DNA from: Planctomycetaceae bacterium
GTDB lineage: Bacteria; Planctomycetota; Planctomycetia; Planctomycetales; Planctomycetaceae
NCBI GenBank assembly: GCA_002724315.1
Contig: PBOJ01000125.1
Coordinates: 1-55,133, forward strand
Length of the DNA stretch: 55,133 nt
Direction of reading: 5' to 3'
In this document: positions 1 to 8,998 of the stretch, in pieces
Layout: each line of letters opens with the position of its first letter
Numbering within the stretch: the first letter of the stretch is position 1
The notes under the pieces: generated by a model
What the model was told of the DNA's origin: nothing
Database searches by the model: none
The model's input: the letters and a program-made list of their open reading frames with translations, nothing else
Position numbers and translations under genes: made by a program

Positions 1-361
1 CCTCGGGAAAAAACAGGTCGTCGTCACTGATATCGGGAATTCCCACCACCAGCACTCGCATCCGTCCCCTGGCTCCGTGCACCACACCGGGCGGAATGTG
101 GACGATCGACCCGGTGTGGACCGGGTGCTCGACACCGTCAAGCATCACGCTGCCCTCACCGTCGAGTACGTAATACAGTTCGGTGCCCACCTTGTGGTAA
201 TGCTCACGCGCCCCATCGATGTCGACAGCATGCGCCCAGGCGGCCAGCCCGCGATCACGATCCTGGCGACTCAGCAGCAGATGTCGCCATCCGCAGGTGC
301 TCCGTTCACGTTCGGCTGTCTCTTCATGCCGAACCAGCAGCCCGCCGGTTGATTCTTCCAT
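1..361 (-). CDS. Cupin-domain protein, C-terminus cut by window edge
   Basis: Translating the minus strand from the ATG at 361 gives an open frame beginning MEESTGGLLV that runs off the left edge without a stop. It contains both cupin motifs: an HYHKVGTE...G block (two His and a Glu as expected metal ligands) followed by LYYVLDGEGSV, and a second block PPGVVHGAR. Small single-domain cupins bind a metal and either catalyse reactions on small molecules or act as sensors; the substrate cannot be told. The start lies 15 nt after the mazG stop on the same strand, with a GAGAGGAG purine tract between them, so it is probably the second gene of a mazG-cupin operon. Confidence 0.8.
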   Translation of the reverse strand, partial: MEESTGGLLVRHEETAERERSTCGWRHLLLSRQDRDRGLAAWAHAVDIDGAREHYHKVGTELYYVLDGEGSVMLDGVEHPVHTGSIVHIPPGVVHGARGRMRVLVVGIPDISDDDLFFPE

Positions 362-376
362 CTCTCCGCACTCCTC

Positions 377-1255
377 TCACTTCTCCGCAGCCTTGGCTGC
401 CTGGTACACCTCTTCCATCTCGACCAGCGACGCCTCCTGCACATCCCCACCCTGGGCTGCCAACCCGTCTTCGATCGCCCGGAACCGCCGTTCGAACTTC
501 CGAGAACTCCGCCGCAGAGCCTCCTCGGCGTTGATTCCCCACCGCCTGGCAATATTGGCCAACACGAACAGCACGTCCCCGAGTTCCTCCTCGGCCCGGT
601 CCCGCACGTCGTCGGCCAGCGGTTCGTCCTCGATGACCTCGGCGTCAACCTCGGCCGGCACCTCCGGAACCGAACCGTCATCGAACAACTCCACCGCCAG
701 TTCGGCCAGCTCTTCACGCAGCTTGTCGAAGAGCATCCGTCGATCGGGAAAGTCGTAACCAACCCGGGCCGCCCGCCCTGTGATCCTGGCCGCTCGCGCC
801 AGGGCCGGCATCGCCAGGGGCAGTCCGTCCATCACGCCCTCGCGTTGTTTCTCAGCTCGCTTGGCCGAGTCCCAGTTCCGCCGAACCTCCTCGGAGGTCT
901 CGGCCGTTTCGTCACCGAACACGTGAGGGTGCCGGTGGACCAGCTTGCGGGTCACGCCCTCGACCACCTCGAGCAATCCGAACCGTCCCTCGTCGGCACC
1001 GATCTGGGCATCAAGCACCACCTGAAGCAACACGTCACCCAGTTCCTCGACGATGGCCGTGTCGTCGCCCGAATCGATCGCCTCGAGCAGCTCATAGGTC
1101 TCCTCGAGCGTGTACGGCTTGATCGTCTCAAGAGTCTGCTCGCGGTCCCACGGACAACCGTCGGGTCCACGAAGCACGGCGACGACCTGGCAGAACTCCT
1201 GCAGAGCCGGGAGCAACAATTCAAACGGGGGCGGTTTGCCTTGTGGACTGTTCAT
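377..1255 (-). CDS. mazG: Nucleoside triphosphate pyrophosphohydrolase MazG
   Basis: Protein of 292 aa with two tandem MazG domains. The first carries [12 protein letters not shown], then [10 protein letters not shown] and [15 protein letters not shown]; the second carries [10 protein letters not shown] and [19 protein letters not shown]. The paired EExxE and ExxD motifs are the Mg-binding acidic helices of the all-alpha NTP pyrophosphatase fold. The family hydrolyses (d)NTPs to NMP and PPi, as house-cleaning or in (p)ppGpp-related stress control. Length is close to the E. coli enzyme (about 263 aa), with an acidic insertion ([14 protein letters not shown]) in the second domain. It is followed 15 nt later by the cupin gene and is divergent from the secreted protein at 1326. 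Confidence 0.95.
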   Translation of the reverse strand: MNSPQGKPPPFELLLPALQEFCQVVAVLRGPDGCPWDREQTLETIKPYTLEETYELLEAIDSGDDTAIVEELGDVLLQVVLDAQIGADEGRFGLLEVVEGVTRKLVHRHPHVFGDETAETSEEVRRNWDSAKRAEKQREGVMDGLPLAMPALARAARITGRAARVGYDFPDRRMLFDKLREELAELAVELFDDGSVPEVPAEVDAEVIEDEPLADDVRDRAEEELGDVLFVLANIARRWGINAEEALRRSSRKFERRFRAIEDGLAAQGGDVQEASLVEMEEVYQAAKAAEK

Positions 1256-1325
1256 CGTTTCGGGCTGGTGGTGTAGGATGAGTCCGCATGATAACGATTC
1301 GCTGTCAGAGATGGAGATCCGTGCT

Positions 1326-1814
1326 ATGACCCGCCACGTCCCCGCGTTCCGTTCTCAGCTGCCGTCCCTCTTGGTGCTCGCCGTGTTGTGTGCCCCACTG
1401 GCCCTGGCTGCAGACGACGCGGCCGAAGCGAAACAGAAGGCGCGTGAACAGGCCTTTATCAAGGCGATGTCCGGAACCACGTTGACGGGATTTTTCAGCG
1501 TCGTCGGAGAAGAGAAAGACGGCCCACCCAACGCCGACAGCTACGAGATCACCAAGGTGTCCAAGGGCGGCAACTTCTTCCTGTTCCACTCCAAGTTCGG
1601 CCAGGCCAAGCTGCCACCGCTGCCGCTGAAGGTCGTCTGGGCCGGCAAGAAGCCAGTGATCACAATGGACAAGATCACGATTCCCGGCATGGGCACCTTC
1701 TCGACTCACCTGCTGATCGACGGTGGACGTTATGCCGGCACCTGGTCACACGGCAAGACGCTTGGCCACATGTGGGGCACAATCAAGAAGACCAAGACGG
1801 AAAAGAAGAAGTGA
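1326..1814 (+). CDS. Small secreted protein of unknown function
   Basis: Predicted 162 aa. The ATG at 1326 is chosen over upstream in-frame ATGs because GGAG lies 8 nt before it and the product then starts with a clear Sec signal peptide ([28 protein letters not shown], with A-L-A before the mature start ADD). The mature part has no domain I recognise; it contains [29 protein letters not shown] and ends with a lysine-rich tail. The beta-rich pattern resembles small exported planctomycete proteins that sit beside esterase or DUF1080 genes. Its TGA overlaps the GTG start of the next gene (GTGA), so the two are probably translationally coupled. Confidence 0.75.
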   Translation: MTRHVPAFRSQLPSLLVLAVLCAPLALAADDAAEAKQKAREQAFIKAMSGTTLTGFFSVVGEEKDGPPNADSYEITKVSKGGNFFLFHSKFGQAKLPPLPLKVVWAGKKPVITMDKITIPGMGTFSTHLLIDGGRYAGTWSHGKTLGHMWGTIKKTKTEKKK

Positions 1815-2791
1815 TCCGTTTCGGCCTCTGGACCCGCTCGATCACCGTCTGCCTGTTGGTCACCGCGGCCGTCGCGGCCGACGACCTGCCACCGCTGTCG
1901 GAAATCTCGGTCACCAGTTCGCTCGACGGTTCCCGGCAACCGTCCCGGACCTGGAGTCCGAAACGGGCCTCTCAACGGCCAACCCCGTTGTTCGTCTTCC
2001 TGCATAGCTGGAGCGGTGACTACCGCCAGGACAACTCGGCATGGCTCAAAGAAGCGGTCGCCCGCGGATGGATCTTTCTGCATCCCAATTTCCGTGGCCG
2101 CAACGACACCCCGGCCGCCTGCGGATCGAAGCTGGCCCGGAGTGACATTCTCGATGCCATCGACTGGGTCACTGACAAGTACAAGGTCGATCCCGCACGG
2201 ATCTACCTGGCCGGTTCCTCGGGCGGTGGCCACATGGCCATGCTGATGGCCGGCCATCATCCCCGGCGTTTCTCGGCTGTCTCGGCCTGGGTCGGCATCA
2301 GCGACCTCGGCGAGTGGTACCGTTTCCACCTCAAGGACGGCCAGCCACAGAACTACGCCCGGATGATCCTCAAGAGCCTGGGTGGCCCTCCGGGCGCCTC
2401 GAAACACATCGACCTCCAGTACCGGGACCGGTCGCCGGTGTCGGTGCTGAGCCGTGCGACCGACGTGCCGTTGGACCTGTGTGCCGGCGTCCACGACGGC
2501 AAGACCGGCTCGGTCCCGATCCACCACACCCTGAAGGCTTGGAACATCGTCGCGCGAGCCCGCAAGGCCAGGGTGATCAGCAACGCAGAAATGGAGCAGC
2601 TGTGGACGGCCGGCCGGCTGAAGACGCCGGGCCAGGGCGAAAACGTCAAGGACAACGAGTTCGGCCGACTGATTCACCTCCGCCGGCAATCGGGCCCCTC
2701 GCGGGTGACGATCTTCGAAGGCGGTCACGAGGGCCTGGCCGGACCCGCCTCGGCCTGGCTGGCTCGCCAGAAACGGCTAACGCGGCGATGA
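1811..2791 (+). CDS. Secreted alpha/beta hydrolase (prolyl-oligopeptidase/esterase type)
   Basis: 326 aa if started at the GTG at 1811, which overlaps the upstream stop by 4 nt and yields a signal peptide ([25 protein letters not shown]). The fold is an S9-like alpha/beta hydrolase: FVFLHSWSGDY corresponds to the oxyanion strand-loop, AGSSGGGHM gives the nucleophile elbow (Ser137 by this start), a late Asp lies in LCAGVHDGKTG, and the catalytic His is in EGGHEGL. Such proteins are polyester, sugar-ester or peptide hydrolases; the substrate is not evident. The 3' end overlaps the convergent apbE-like gene by 15 bp. Confidence 0.85.
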   Translation: MIRFGLWTRSITVCLLVTAAVAADDLPPLSEISVTSSLDGSRQPSRTWSPKRASQRPTPLFVFLHSWSGDYRQDNSAWLKEAVARGWIFLHPNFRGRNDTPAACGSKLARSDILDAIDWVTDKYKVDPARIYLAGSSGGGHMAMLMAGHHPRRFSAVSAWVGISDLGEWYRFHLKDGQPQNYARMILKSLGGPPGASKHIDLQYRDRSPVSVLSRATDVPLDLCAGVHDGKTGSVPIHHTLKAWNIVARARKARVISNAEMEQLWTAGRLKTPGQGENVKDNEFGRLIHLRRQSGPSRVTIFEGGHEGLAGPASAWLARQKRLTRR

Positions 2792-3835
2792 GCGACCGGG
2801 CCAACCGCTGGTCCTGTGAATCCTCAACCGGTCCTTCACCCGGCTGACGAACAACGATTCGACGCCACGTGTCTCGGCGACCAGCCGCTGCCCTGCCACC
2901 GACCCCATCACGCTGACCGCCGAGGCCATCGCATCGGCAGTCGCCGCATCGGAGGCCAGCACCGTGACACTCGAGGATGTCGTCAGCCCCAGACCGGTGC
3001 GAGGATCGAGAATGTGCGAGAACCGCTTGCCGCCGATCGTCACCGACTGAAAGGCATCACCGGAGGTGGCGATCGCGATGTTGGCCACTTCCAGCACCTC
3101 GGTCGATCGTCTGCCAGGCTTTTCCGGTGACGCCACCGCCACCTTCCATCCGTCCTGGCCCGGAGGGGGGTCACCGACGACCAGGTCACCGCTGCCGTCG
3201 ACCATCGAACGGGTGAACCCATGATCCGCCAGAACCTCCATCGCCCGGTCCACGGCGTATCCCTTGGCGATCCCCCCCAGGTCCAGCCGCATTCCCTCCC
3301 GTTTCAACGTGACCCGACGTCCCGGAACGTCGACAGACACCAGCTGAAATCCCACCAGGCCGCGGGCCTGCTTCAGCCGATCGGCCGGGGGCAATTTTTT
3401 CTGCCGTCTCGCCCGTCGCCAGAGCTTCGTCAGCGGACCAACAGTCACGTCGAAAGCGCCATCGGAGAGCTTCGAGACACGGTGTGACAGCTTGAGCACG
3501 CGAGCCAGGTCCAGGCTGACCGGCATCGCCCGGCCGGGTCGGGCCGCTGCACACAACTTCCGCAACTCGCTGGTCGCCCTGTAGTCGCTGCAGATCTCGT
3601 CGATTCGTGTCACGCGATCCAGCGCGGCCTGGGCAGCGGTATTTGCGGCCCCCTTTTTTGCTCCATACAATACGACAGTGAAATCGACTCCCATCGCCTT
3701 GCGATGAAACTCGAACCGCCTCAACGGCTCATCGGCCCATCCGGCCTGCAGCCCAAACAGGACCACGATCGCCGCGGTGCCGACTGTCCACCGACCGTGT
3801 TGCCTCACCGCACGTCTCCTCAGCGGATTCATCAT
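2777..3835 (-). CDS. apbE: ApbE-family FAD:protein FMN transferase
   Basis: About 352 aa. ApbE signatures are present: LDLGGIAKGYAVDRAMEVL, a GSGDLVVGD block, IAIATSGDAFQ and SHILDPRTGLG, including the Asp and Thr residues expected for FAD/Mg binding. ApbE covalently attaches FMN to Ser/Thr of target flavoproteins (NqrB/C, RnfD/G type) on the outer face of the membrane. The N-terminus from MMNPLRRR gives an Arg-rich signal peptide with a hydrophobic core (TVGTAAIVVLFGLQAGWA), supporting export. The ATG at 3835 (or 3832) overlaps the ATG at 3834 of the divergent gene, and neither has an obvious Shine-Dalgarno sequence. Confidence 0.9.
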   Translation of the reverse strand: MMNPLRRRAVRQHGRWTVGTAAIVVLFGLQAGWADEPLRRFEFHRKAMGVDFTVVLYGAKKGAANTAAQAALDRVTRIDEICSDYRATSELRKLCAAARPGRAMPVSLDLARVLKLSHRVSKLSDGAFDVTVGPLTKLWRRARRQKKLPPADRLKQARGLVGFQLVSVDVPGRRVTLKREGMRLDLGGIAKGYAVDRAMEVLADHGFTRSMVDGSGDLVVGDPPPGQDGWKVAVASPEKPGRRSTEVLEVANIAIATSGDAFQSVTIGGKRFSHILDPRTGLGLTTSSSVTVLASDAATADAMASAVSVMGSVAGQRLVAETRGVESLFVSRVKDRLRIHRTSGWPGRSSPR

Positions 3836-4952
3836 GTTCAAGCTAACGGCTGCCGACTCACCCCGACACCCCGACCGCTCCCTCCAGCGACTTTCGTGGC
3901 CGTTGCTGTTGATCGCCATCGTGACGGTCGGCTTCGGCCCCCGGGCAATTCCGGCCGCTCCGCCGATCACGCCCAAGGAGGCCGAGGCGAAAACCGCCAA
4001 GGACATGAAGCCCTACTCCCAGAAGATCCCCGGCACCCGCACCTCGTTCGGGATGCTTCCCATCCCGGGTGGTGAGTTCGTGCTGGGCAGCCCGGCCGGC
4101 GAAGCCGATCGGGAAGCCGACGAGGGACCGCAGCTGAAGGTCAAGATCGAGCCGTTCTGGATGGGCAAGCACGAGGTGACCTGGGACGAGTATGACGTCT
4201 GGAGCTTCAACCTGGACATCCAGCGCCGGAAGCTCGCCGGAATCAAGCCCACGCCACTGGACAAGACCGCCGACGTGGTCACCCGGCCCACCAAGCCTTA
4301 CACCGACATGACCTTCGGCATGGGCCACAACGGATACCCGGCAATCTGCATGACACAACTGGCGGCCAAGATGTACTGTCGCTGGCTCTCGGCCAAGACC
4401 GGACATTTCTACCGTCTGCCCACCGAGGCCGAATGGGAATACGCCTGTCGCGCCGGAACCAGCACCGCCTACCACTTCGGCAACGACCCCAAGGCACTCG
4501 GCCAGTATGCCTGGTACTACGACAACAGCGACGAGGCATACCACAAGGTGGGACTCAAGAAGCCCAACCCGTGGGGACTCCACGACATGCACGGCAATGT
4601 CAGTGAATGGGTGCTCGATGCCTACGCCGCCAAGCACTATGCCCAGTTCACCGGCAAGCCAAGCCCGTTGCGACCGCTGCAGTTGCTGCGACAGTCCAAG
4701 AAGCTCTATCCGAGAATCGTCCGCGGAGGCAGCTGGGACGACGATCCCGAAGAGCTGCGAGCAGCCAACCGGATCTTCTCCAGCGACGAATGGAAAATGC
4801 AGGACCCGCAGTTGCCACAGAGCATCTGGTACCACACCGACGCGCTGTTCGTCGGATTTCGCATCATCCGACCGTTGAAGGTTCCACCCGAAAACGTTCG
4901 CCGCAAGTACGATCTCGACGCGGCACCCGACATCAAGAACCAGAACGACTGA
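3834..4952 (+). CDS. SUMF1/FGE-like domain protein, exported, without the FGE cysteine pair
   Basis: 372 aa with an N-terminal signal or anchor (LSWPLLLIAIVTVGFGPRAIPAAPP), then one formylglycine-generating-enzyme-type domain: MLPIPGGEFVLGSP, KHEVTWDEYD, YRLPTEAEWEYACRAG, NPWGLHDMHGNVSEWVLD, IVRGGSWDDDPEE and FVGFRIIRP. The segment after RGGSW, where catalytic FGE has its copper-binding cysteines, reads DDDPEELRAANR with no Cys. It is therefore probably not a sulfatase activator but one of the many planctomycete SUMF1-fold proteins of unknown role, possibly ligand-binding or another oxidase. The start overlaps the divergent apbE start. Confidence 0.88.
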   Translation: MFKLTAADSPRHPDRSLQRLSWPLLLIAIVTVGFGPRAIPAAPPITPKEAEAKTAKDMKPYSQKIPGTRTSFGMLPIPGGEFVLGSPAGEADREADEGPQLKVKIEPFWMGKHEVTWDEYDVWSFNLDIQRRKLAGIKPTPLDKTADVVTRPTKPYTDMTFGMGHNGYPAICMTQLAAKMYCRWLSAKTGHFYRLPTEAEWEYACRAGTSTAYHFGNDPKALGQYAWYYDNSDEAYHKVGLKKPNPWGLHDMHGNVSEWVLDAYAAKHYAQFTGKPSPLRPLQLLRQSKKLYPRIVRGGSWDDDPEELRAANRIFSSDEWKMQDPQLPQSIWYHTDALFVGFRIIRPLKVPPENVRRKYDLDAAPDIKNQND

Positions 4953-4966
4953 ACCGGCAATCCGAC

Positions 4967-5869
4967 TCAGGTCGAGAACACGCGGTCCATCCGTTGCGAG
5001 ATGTCCTTCAGCCGTGCCGCGTCACCGCCACGGACCTCGGCCGTCGCCCAGCCCGAGAACTTGATCTCGGCCAGCGCCTTCATCACCGCCGGCCAGTCGC
5101 AGTCGCCGTCACCGATCTTCACGCCGAACCCGGCGTACGGCCCCTTCTGGTTCTGCAGCTTGCGGCTGTATTCCTTGATGTCGAGCTTCTTGATCCTGGA
5201 CCCGAGCGTCGTGATCCACTGCTCGGGCCACCCGAAACGGACCACGTTGCCGACATCGAAATACACGCCCACCAGCGGACTCTTCAACTCGTCCACAAAC
5301 CGGGCCGTCTCGATCGGGCTCAGCAGGAAGTTGTTCCAGACGTTTTCGATCAGGATCTGGATGCCGAGATCCTCGGCCAACGGCAGGCACTTGCGAATCT
5401 CGGCCTGCGACCGCTTGTAGGCGTCCTGGTAAGACACCCGCTTGTTACAGACGCCTGGTACCAGCAAAGCGCTGGTGGCGCCATACGCCTTGGCATCCCG
5501 GATCGCTCCCAGGAAACTCTCGCGGCCCTGGGCACGAACCTGCTTGTCCTGGTGCGAGAACGGCTTCTGCCAGTGGTCATAACCCACGACCCCATGAACA
5601 ATCAGGCCCGTCTTGTCCCGGGCCCGGTTCACCTCGTCGTGATCCAGCCGTACGTTGATGTCGACGCCGGAGAACCCCTGGTCCAGCAGCAGGCGAAACT
5701 TCTCTTCAACACTTCCCTTGCCGGCAACCATGCCGTACTTGACCGCCTTGCGAAGCTTGACCTCGGAGGCCTTGGTCTCGGCAGCCATCGCCTGATGCTG
5801 AAGCAGCATCGAACCAGTGGCGACGGCCGTGGAGCCCAGGAACGAACGGCGGGTGATCGCGGTGGACAT
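4967..5869 (-). CDS. Tat-exported sugar phosphate isomerase/epimerase (TIM barrel)
   Basis: 300 aa. The start at 5869 is set by a GGGGAG ribosome binding site and by the twin-arginine signal MSTAITRRSFLGSTAVATG...AMA. The mature region is an AP endonuclease 2-like / xylose-isomerase-like TIM barrel: the expected metal ligands lie in ILIENVWNN, GVYFDVGN, KKLDIKEYS and WATAEVRGGD. Family members isomerise or epimerise keto sugars or hydroxypyruvate. Export plus proximity to a Tat-exported Gfo/Idh/MocA dehydrogenase suggests periplasmic oxidation and rearrangement of a sugar, though that is inference. It is convergent with the SUMF1-like gene (14 bp gap). Confidence 0.88.
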   Translation of the reverse strand: MSTAITRRSFLGSTAVATGSMLLQHQAMAAETKASEVKLRKAVKYGMVAGKGSVEEKFRLLLDQGFSGVDINVRLDHDEVNRARDKTGLIVHGVVGYDHWQKPFSHQDKQVRAQGRESFLGAIRDAKAYGATSALLVPGVCNKRVSYQDAYKRSQAEIRKCLPLAEDLGIQILIENVWNNFLLSPIETARFVDELKSPLVGVYFDVGNVVRFGWPEQWITTLGSRIKKLDIKEYSRKLQNQKGPYAGFGVKIGDGDCDWPAVMKALAEIKFSGWATAEVRGGDAARLKDISQRMDRVFST

Positions 5870-6105
5870 CAAAAACTCCCCGGTCGGCCAACGGCCGACA
5901 CTGCTGACAAGGCGAAAAATTTCCGGCAGGCGTTTCAACCGGCATATTAGCCACTCCGAGCCACCGATTCCCACTCGGCACGGGGTCGCCCCGGCCAAAT
6001 CAGTTGTGCTATCCTGAACCTGTCGGCGTCGCCGCCGAACATCCTCGATTCAGACAACTCACGAGAACCGGCGCCGGCTTGGCCGTGAACCAGGAGAACC
6101 TCTTG

Positions 6106-7383
6106 ATGACCACTTCCCGACGCGACGTGTTGAAAACCACAGCAGCGACTGTCGGCGGAGCCGTGGCGGCCTCGCTCAACTCGGGGCTGTTTGCGGCCCA
6201 GGGCACCGAGACCCTGAAGGTCGGGCTGGTCGGTTGCGGTGGTCGCGGCGGCGGAGCGGCGGTCAACGCTCTCTCAGCCGACCCGCACACCCGCCTGGTC
6301 GCCCTGGGCGACGCCTTCGGCAATCGGCTCGAGAGCAAGCTGACGGCTTTGAAGAAATCGGGGGTCGGCGACCGGGTCGACGTCGTGCCCGAGATGCGTT
6401 TCAGCGGATTCGACAATTTCAAGCACGTCGCTGACAACGTCGACGTGGTGCTGCTGGCCACGCCGCCGCACTTCCGTCCGCAGCACCTTCGCTACGCCGT
6501 CGAGGCCGGCAAGCACGTGTTCGTCGAAAAGCCCGTTGCCGTCGATGCCCCCGGCATCCGCAGCGTGCTGCAATCGTGCGAGATGGCCGCCAAGAAGAAC
6601 CTCTCGATCGTCTCGGGTCTCTGCTGGCGATACCACCGGGGGATGCGTGAGACATTCGCCCGCGTGCACGATGGCACGATTGGCGAAATCACCGCCATGC
6701 AATGCAGTTACAACAGCGGTGGAGTCTGGGAGCCCCGGGTCACACGTGACAAGTGCAAGAGCGAAATGGAGTACCAGATGCGGAACTGGTACTACTACAC
6801 CTGGCTCTCGGGAGACTTCAACGTCGAGCAGCACGTCCACAGCCTCGACAAGATGGGCTGGGCCATGCAGGACAAGCCGCCAATTCATGCCAGCGGCAGT
6901 GGCGGTCGTCAGCAACGGACCGAGGCGAAGTACGGCAACATCTTCGACCACTTCAACATCGTCTACGAGTACGAGAACGGTGTGAAGGCGTTCGCCCGCT
7001 GCCGGCACTTCCGCGGCTGTGCCAACGATGTCACCGACCACATCTTCGGCACCAAGGGACGGGTCGACGTGATGCGACACCGGATCTACGACATGGCCGG
7101 AAAGGAAATCTGGCGATTCAAGGGCCGCAGCAAGTCGATGTACCAGGTCGAGCACGACGAGTTCTTCGCCAGCATCCGCTCGGGCAAGCCGATCAACAAC
7201 GGCGACTACATGAGCAAGAGCTCGATGCTGGGCATCATGGGCCGCACAACCGCCTACACCGGCAAGCAGCTCAGCTGGGACCAGATGATGAACTCGAAGC
7301 TGAGCCTCAAACCGCCGAAGTACGATTTCGGTGAACTGGAGAGGCGACCAGTGGCGATCCCCGGCGTCACACCGTTCGTCTAG
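6106..7383 (+). CDS. Tat-exported Gfo/Idh/MocA family oxidoreductase
   Basis: 425 aa. The ATG at 6106 has AGGAG 9 nt upstream and begins a twin-arginine signal (MTTSRRDVLKTTAATVGGAVAAS). The Rossmann nucleotide-binding motif is VGLVGCGGRGGGA; the family's EKP motif appears as GKHVFVEKPVAVDAPGIR, and the C-terminal alpha/beta domain contains DFNVEQHVHSLDKMGWAM with the probable catalytic His and Lys. Enzymes of this type are NAD(P)-dependent dehydrogenases of sugars or inositols, generally with tightly bound cofactor when exported. Its TAG stop shares the palindrome CTAG with the stop of the convergent gene. Confidence 0.92.
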   Translation: MTTSRRDVLKTTAATVGGAVAASLNSGLFAAQGTETLKVGLVGCGGRGGGAAVNALSADPHTRLVALGDAFGNRLESKLTALKKSGVGDRVDVVPEMRFSGFDNFKHVADNVDVVLLATPPHFRPQHLRYAVEAGKHVFVEKPVAVDAPGIRSVLQSCEMAAKKNLSIVSGLCWRYHRGMRETFARVHDGTIGEITAMQCSYNSGGVWEPRVTRDKCKSEMEYQMRNWYYYTWLSGDFNVEQHVHSLDKMGWAMQDKPPIHASGSGGRQQRTEAKYGNIFDHFNIVYEYENGVKAFARCRHFRGCANDVTDHIFGTKGRVDVMRHRIYDMAGKEIWRFKGRSKSMYQVEHDEFFASIRSGKPINNGDYMSKSSMLGIMGRTTAYTGKQLSWDQMMNSKLSLKPPKYDFGELERRPVAIPGVTPFV

Positions 7384-7865
7384 CGATCGGTCGACAAACC
7401 GTCCAACCGGCTCTCGGCTGCGGCACGACGGACCATTTCGTCGCGTTTCCGCTTCTTGAGATGTTCGCGGATCATGTCACGGTTGGTCTCGACGTAGACC
7501 ACGTAGTCGGTTCCGCCGAGAGCAAAGACCTTGTCGATCTGTCGGGTGGCCTCGCGTTTCTCGGACCACGACAACCGCTGCCAGTCGGCCAGGACGTCAA
7601 GGGCCCGATCGGTCGAATCCAGGTCGATGGGGGGAGTTTTCGACGGGCTGGCCAGTTTCTTTTGCCCCTCCGGTTCCCACCACTTCGGATCCCTGGGTTC
7701 CGGAGCGGACCACCAGAAAACCGTCCCCACAATCAACAGCAGGACGACGACGGTGACCGCCGTACGAGGAACCGACCAGGACGGCCGATCACGCCCTTTC
7801 CGCTCGGGCCCCGAACCAGGTGGGCCCTCTCGTGCGGCTTCGCGGTAGATGTCTTCGATGGACAT
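7380..7865 (-). CDS. Small single-pass membrane protein of unknown function
   Basis: 161 aa with one transmembrane segment at about residues 35-52 (AVTVVVLLLIVGTVFWW), preceded by a short basic cytosolic region. A charged outer segment contains a Trp/Pro-rich linker (KWWEPEG), then helical sequence ending with a very basic stretch (REHLKKRKRDEMVRR). I recognise no family. It starts 17 nt after the stop of the isomerase at 7883, so the two are likely cotranscribed. Its TAG stop lies in the same CTAG as the stop of the opposing oxidoreductase. Confidence 0.7.
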   Translation of the reverse strand: MSIEDIYREAAREGPPGSGPERKGRDRPSWSVPRTAVTVVVLLLIVGTVFWWSAPEPRDPKWWEPEGQKKLASPSKTPPIDLDSTDRALDVLADWQRLSWSEKREATRQIDKVFALGGTDYVVYVETNRDMIREHLKKRKRDEMVRRAAAESRLDGLSTDR

Positions 7866-7882
7866 GAACCCGTGACCGGCAA

Positions 7883-8881
7883 TCAGTCGTCGCCGAAGGC
7901 GGCGTCGAAGCGGTGTCCGGAGGGGGCGAAGTCAACATTTTTGACGAACTGGCAGGCTTCGGCAGCACCCTGCTCACGGTCCATTCCGATGTCCTCCCAC
8001 TCGATCGACAGCGGCCCCTCGTAATTGATCGCGTTCAAGGATCGGATGATCTCCTCGAACCGCACACCCCCACGGCCCACGCTCCGGAAATCCCAGCCAC
8101 GACGTGGGTCCCCCCACTCGAGGTGACTGGTCAGAATGCCAGTGCGGCCGTTGAGCGTGACCGAGGCATCCTTCATGTGAACGTGATAGATCCGGTCAGG
8201 GAAGCTGCGAATGAACTCGACCGGGTCAACCCCCTGCCACAACAGGTGGCTGGGATCGAAGTTGAACCCGAACTCTTCGCGGTTGTCCAGCGCCTGCAGT
8301 GAGCGTTCGGCCGAATAGATGTCGAAGGCGATCTCGGTCGGGTGCACCTCCAGGCCAAACTTCACGCCGCACTCCTGGAACACGTCAAGAATCGGGTTCC
8401 AGCGTTCAGCCAACAGGTCGAAACCGGCGTCGATCATCGACGGAGGAGTCGGCGGGAAATCGTAGATCAGGTGCCAGATGCTCGAACCGGTGAACCCGTT
8501 GACCACCTCGACCCCCAGCCGCTGTGCCGCCCGGGCCGTGTTTTTCATCTCGTCGGAAGCCCGCTGGTTGACCCCGGCCGGGTCGCCGTCGCCCCAGACG
8601 TAATCGGGCAAGATCGCCTGGTGCCGCTCGTCGATGCGGTCGAGCACCGCCTGGCCGACCAGGTGGTTGGAGATCGAGAACAACTGCAGCCCGTGCTTCT
8701 CGAGCAAGTCCCGTTTCCGCGAGCAGTAGGTGTCATCCTCGAGCGCCTGTTGCACCTCGAAGTGGTCACCCCAGCAGGCCAGTTCGAGGCCGTCGTACCC
8801 GAACTCCACGGCCTTCTTGCAGAGATCCTCCAGCGGCAGGTCGGCCCATTGGCCGGTAAAAAGCGTTACGGGACGGGCCAT
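7883..8881 (-). CDS. Cytosolic sugar phosphate isomerase/epimerase (TIM barrel)
   Basis: 332 aa with no signal peptide; an AGAAGGAAG purine tract precedes the ATG. The xylose-isomerase-like TIM-barrel metal ligands are recognisable: [35 protein letters not shown] and [11 protein letters not shown]. Proteins with this architecture are IolE/IolI- or 3-dehydro-sugar-type isomerases, and in Planctomycetota they are often found with Gfo/Idh/MocA dehydrogenases. That fits the exported dehydrogenase at 6106 and the exported isomerase at 4967, but the substrate is unknown. It leads a probable two-gene operon with the membrane protein at 7380. Confidence 0.9.
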   Translation of the reverse strand: MARPVTLFTGQWADLPLEDLCKKAVEFGYDGLELACWGDHFEVQQALEDDTYCSRKRDLLEKHGLQLFSISNHLVGQAVLDRIDERHQAILPDYVWGDGDPAGVNQRASDEMKNTARAAQRLGVEVVNGFTGSSIWHLIYDFPPTPPSMIDAGFDLLAERWNPILDVFQECGVKFGLEVHPTEIAFDIYSAERSLQALDNREEFGFNFDPSHLLWQGVDPVEFIRSFPDRIYHVHMKDASVTLNGRTGILTSHLEWGDPRRGWDFRSVGRGGVRFEEIIRSLNAINYEGPLSIEWEDIGMDREQGAAEACQFVKNVDFAPSGHRFDAAFGDD

Positions 8882-8998
8882 GGATCTTCCTTCTGTGCTT
8901 CTGGGCTGAATATCTCTGTTGTGTTGCCGAACGCGTCACGGGTGGCCGGTGAGCCGCCAACCCGCGACTGGTCAAACTAGTTCTCCTCTGGCGGAAAG

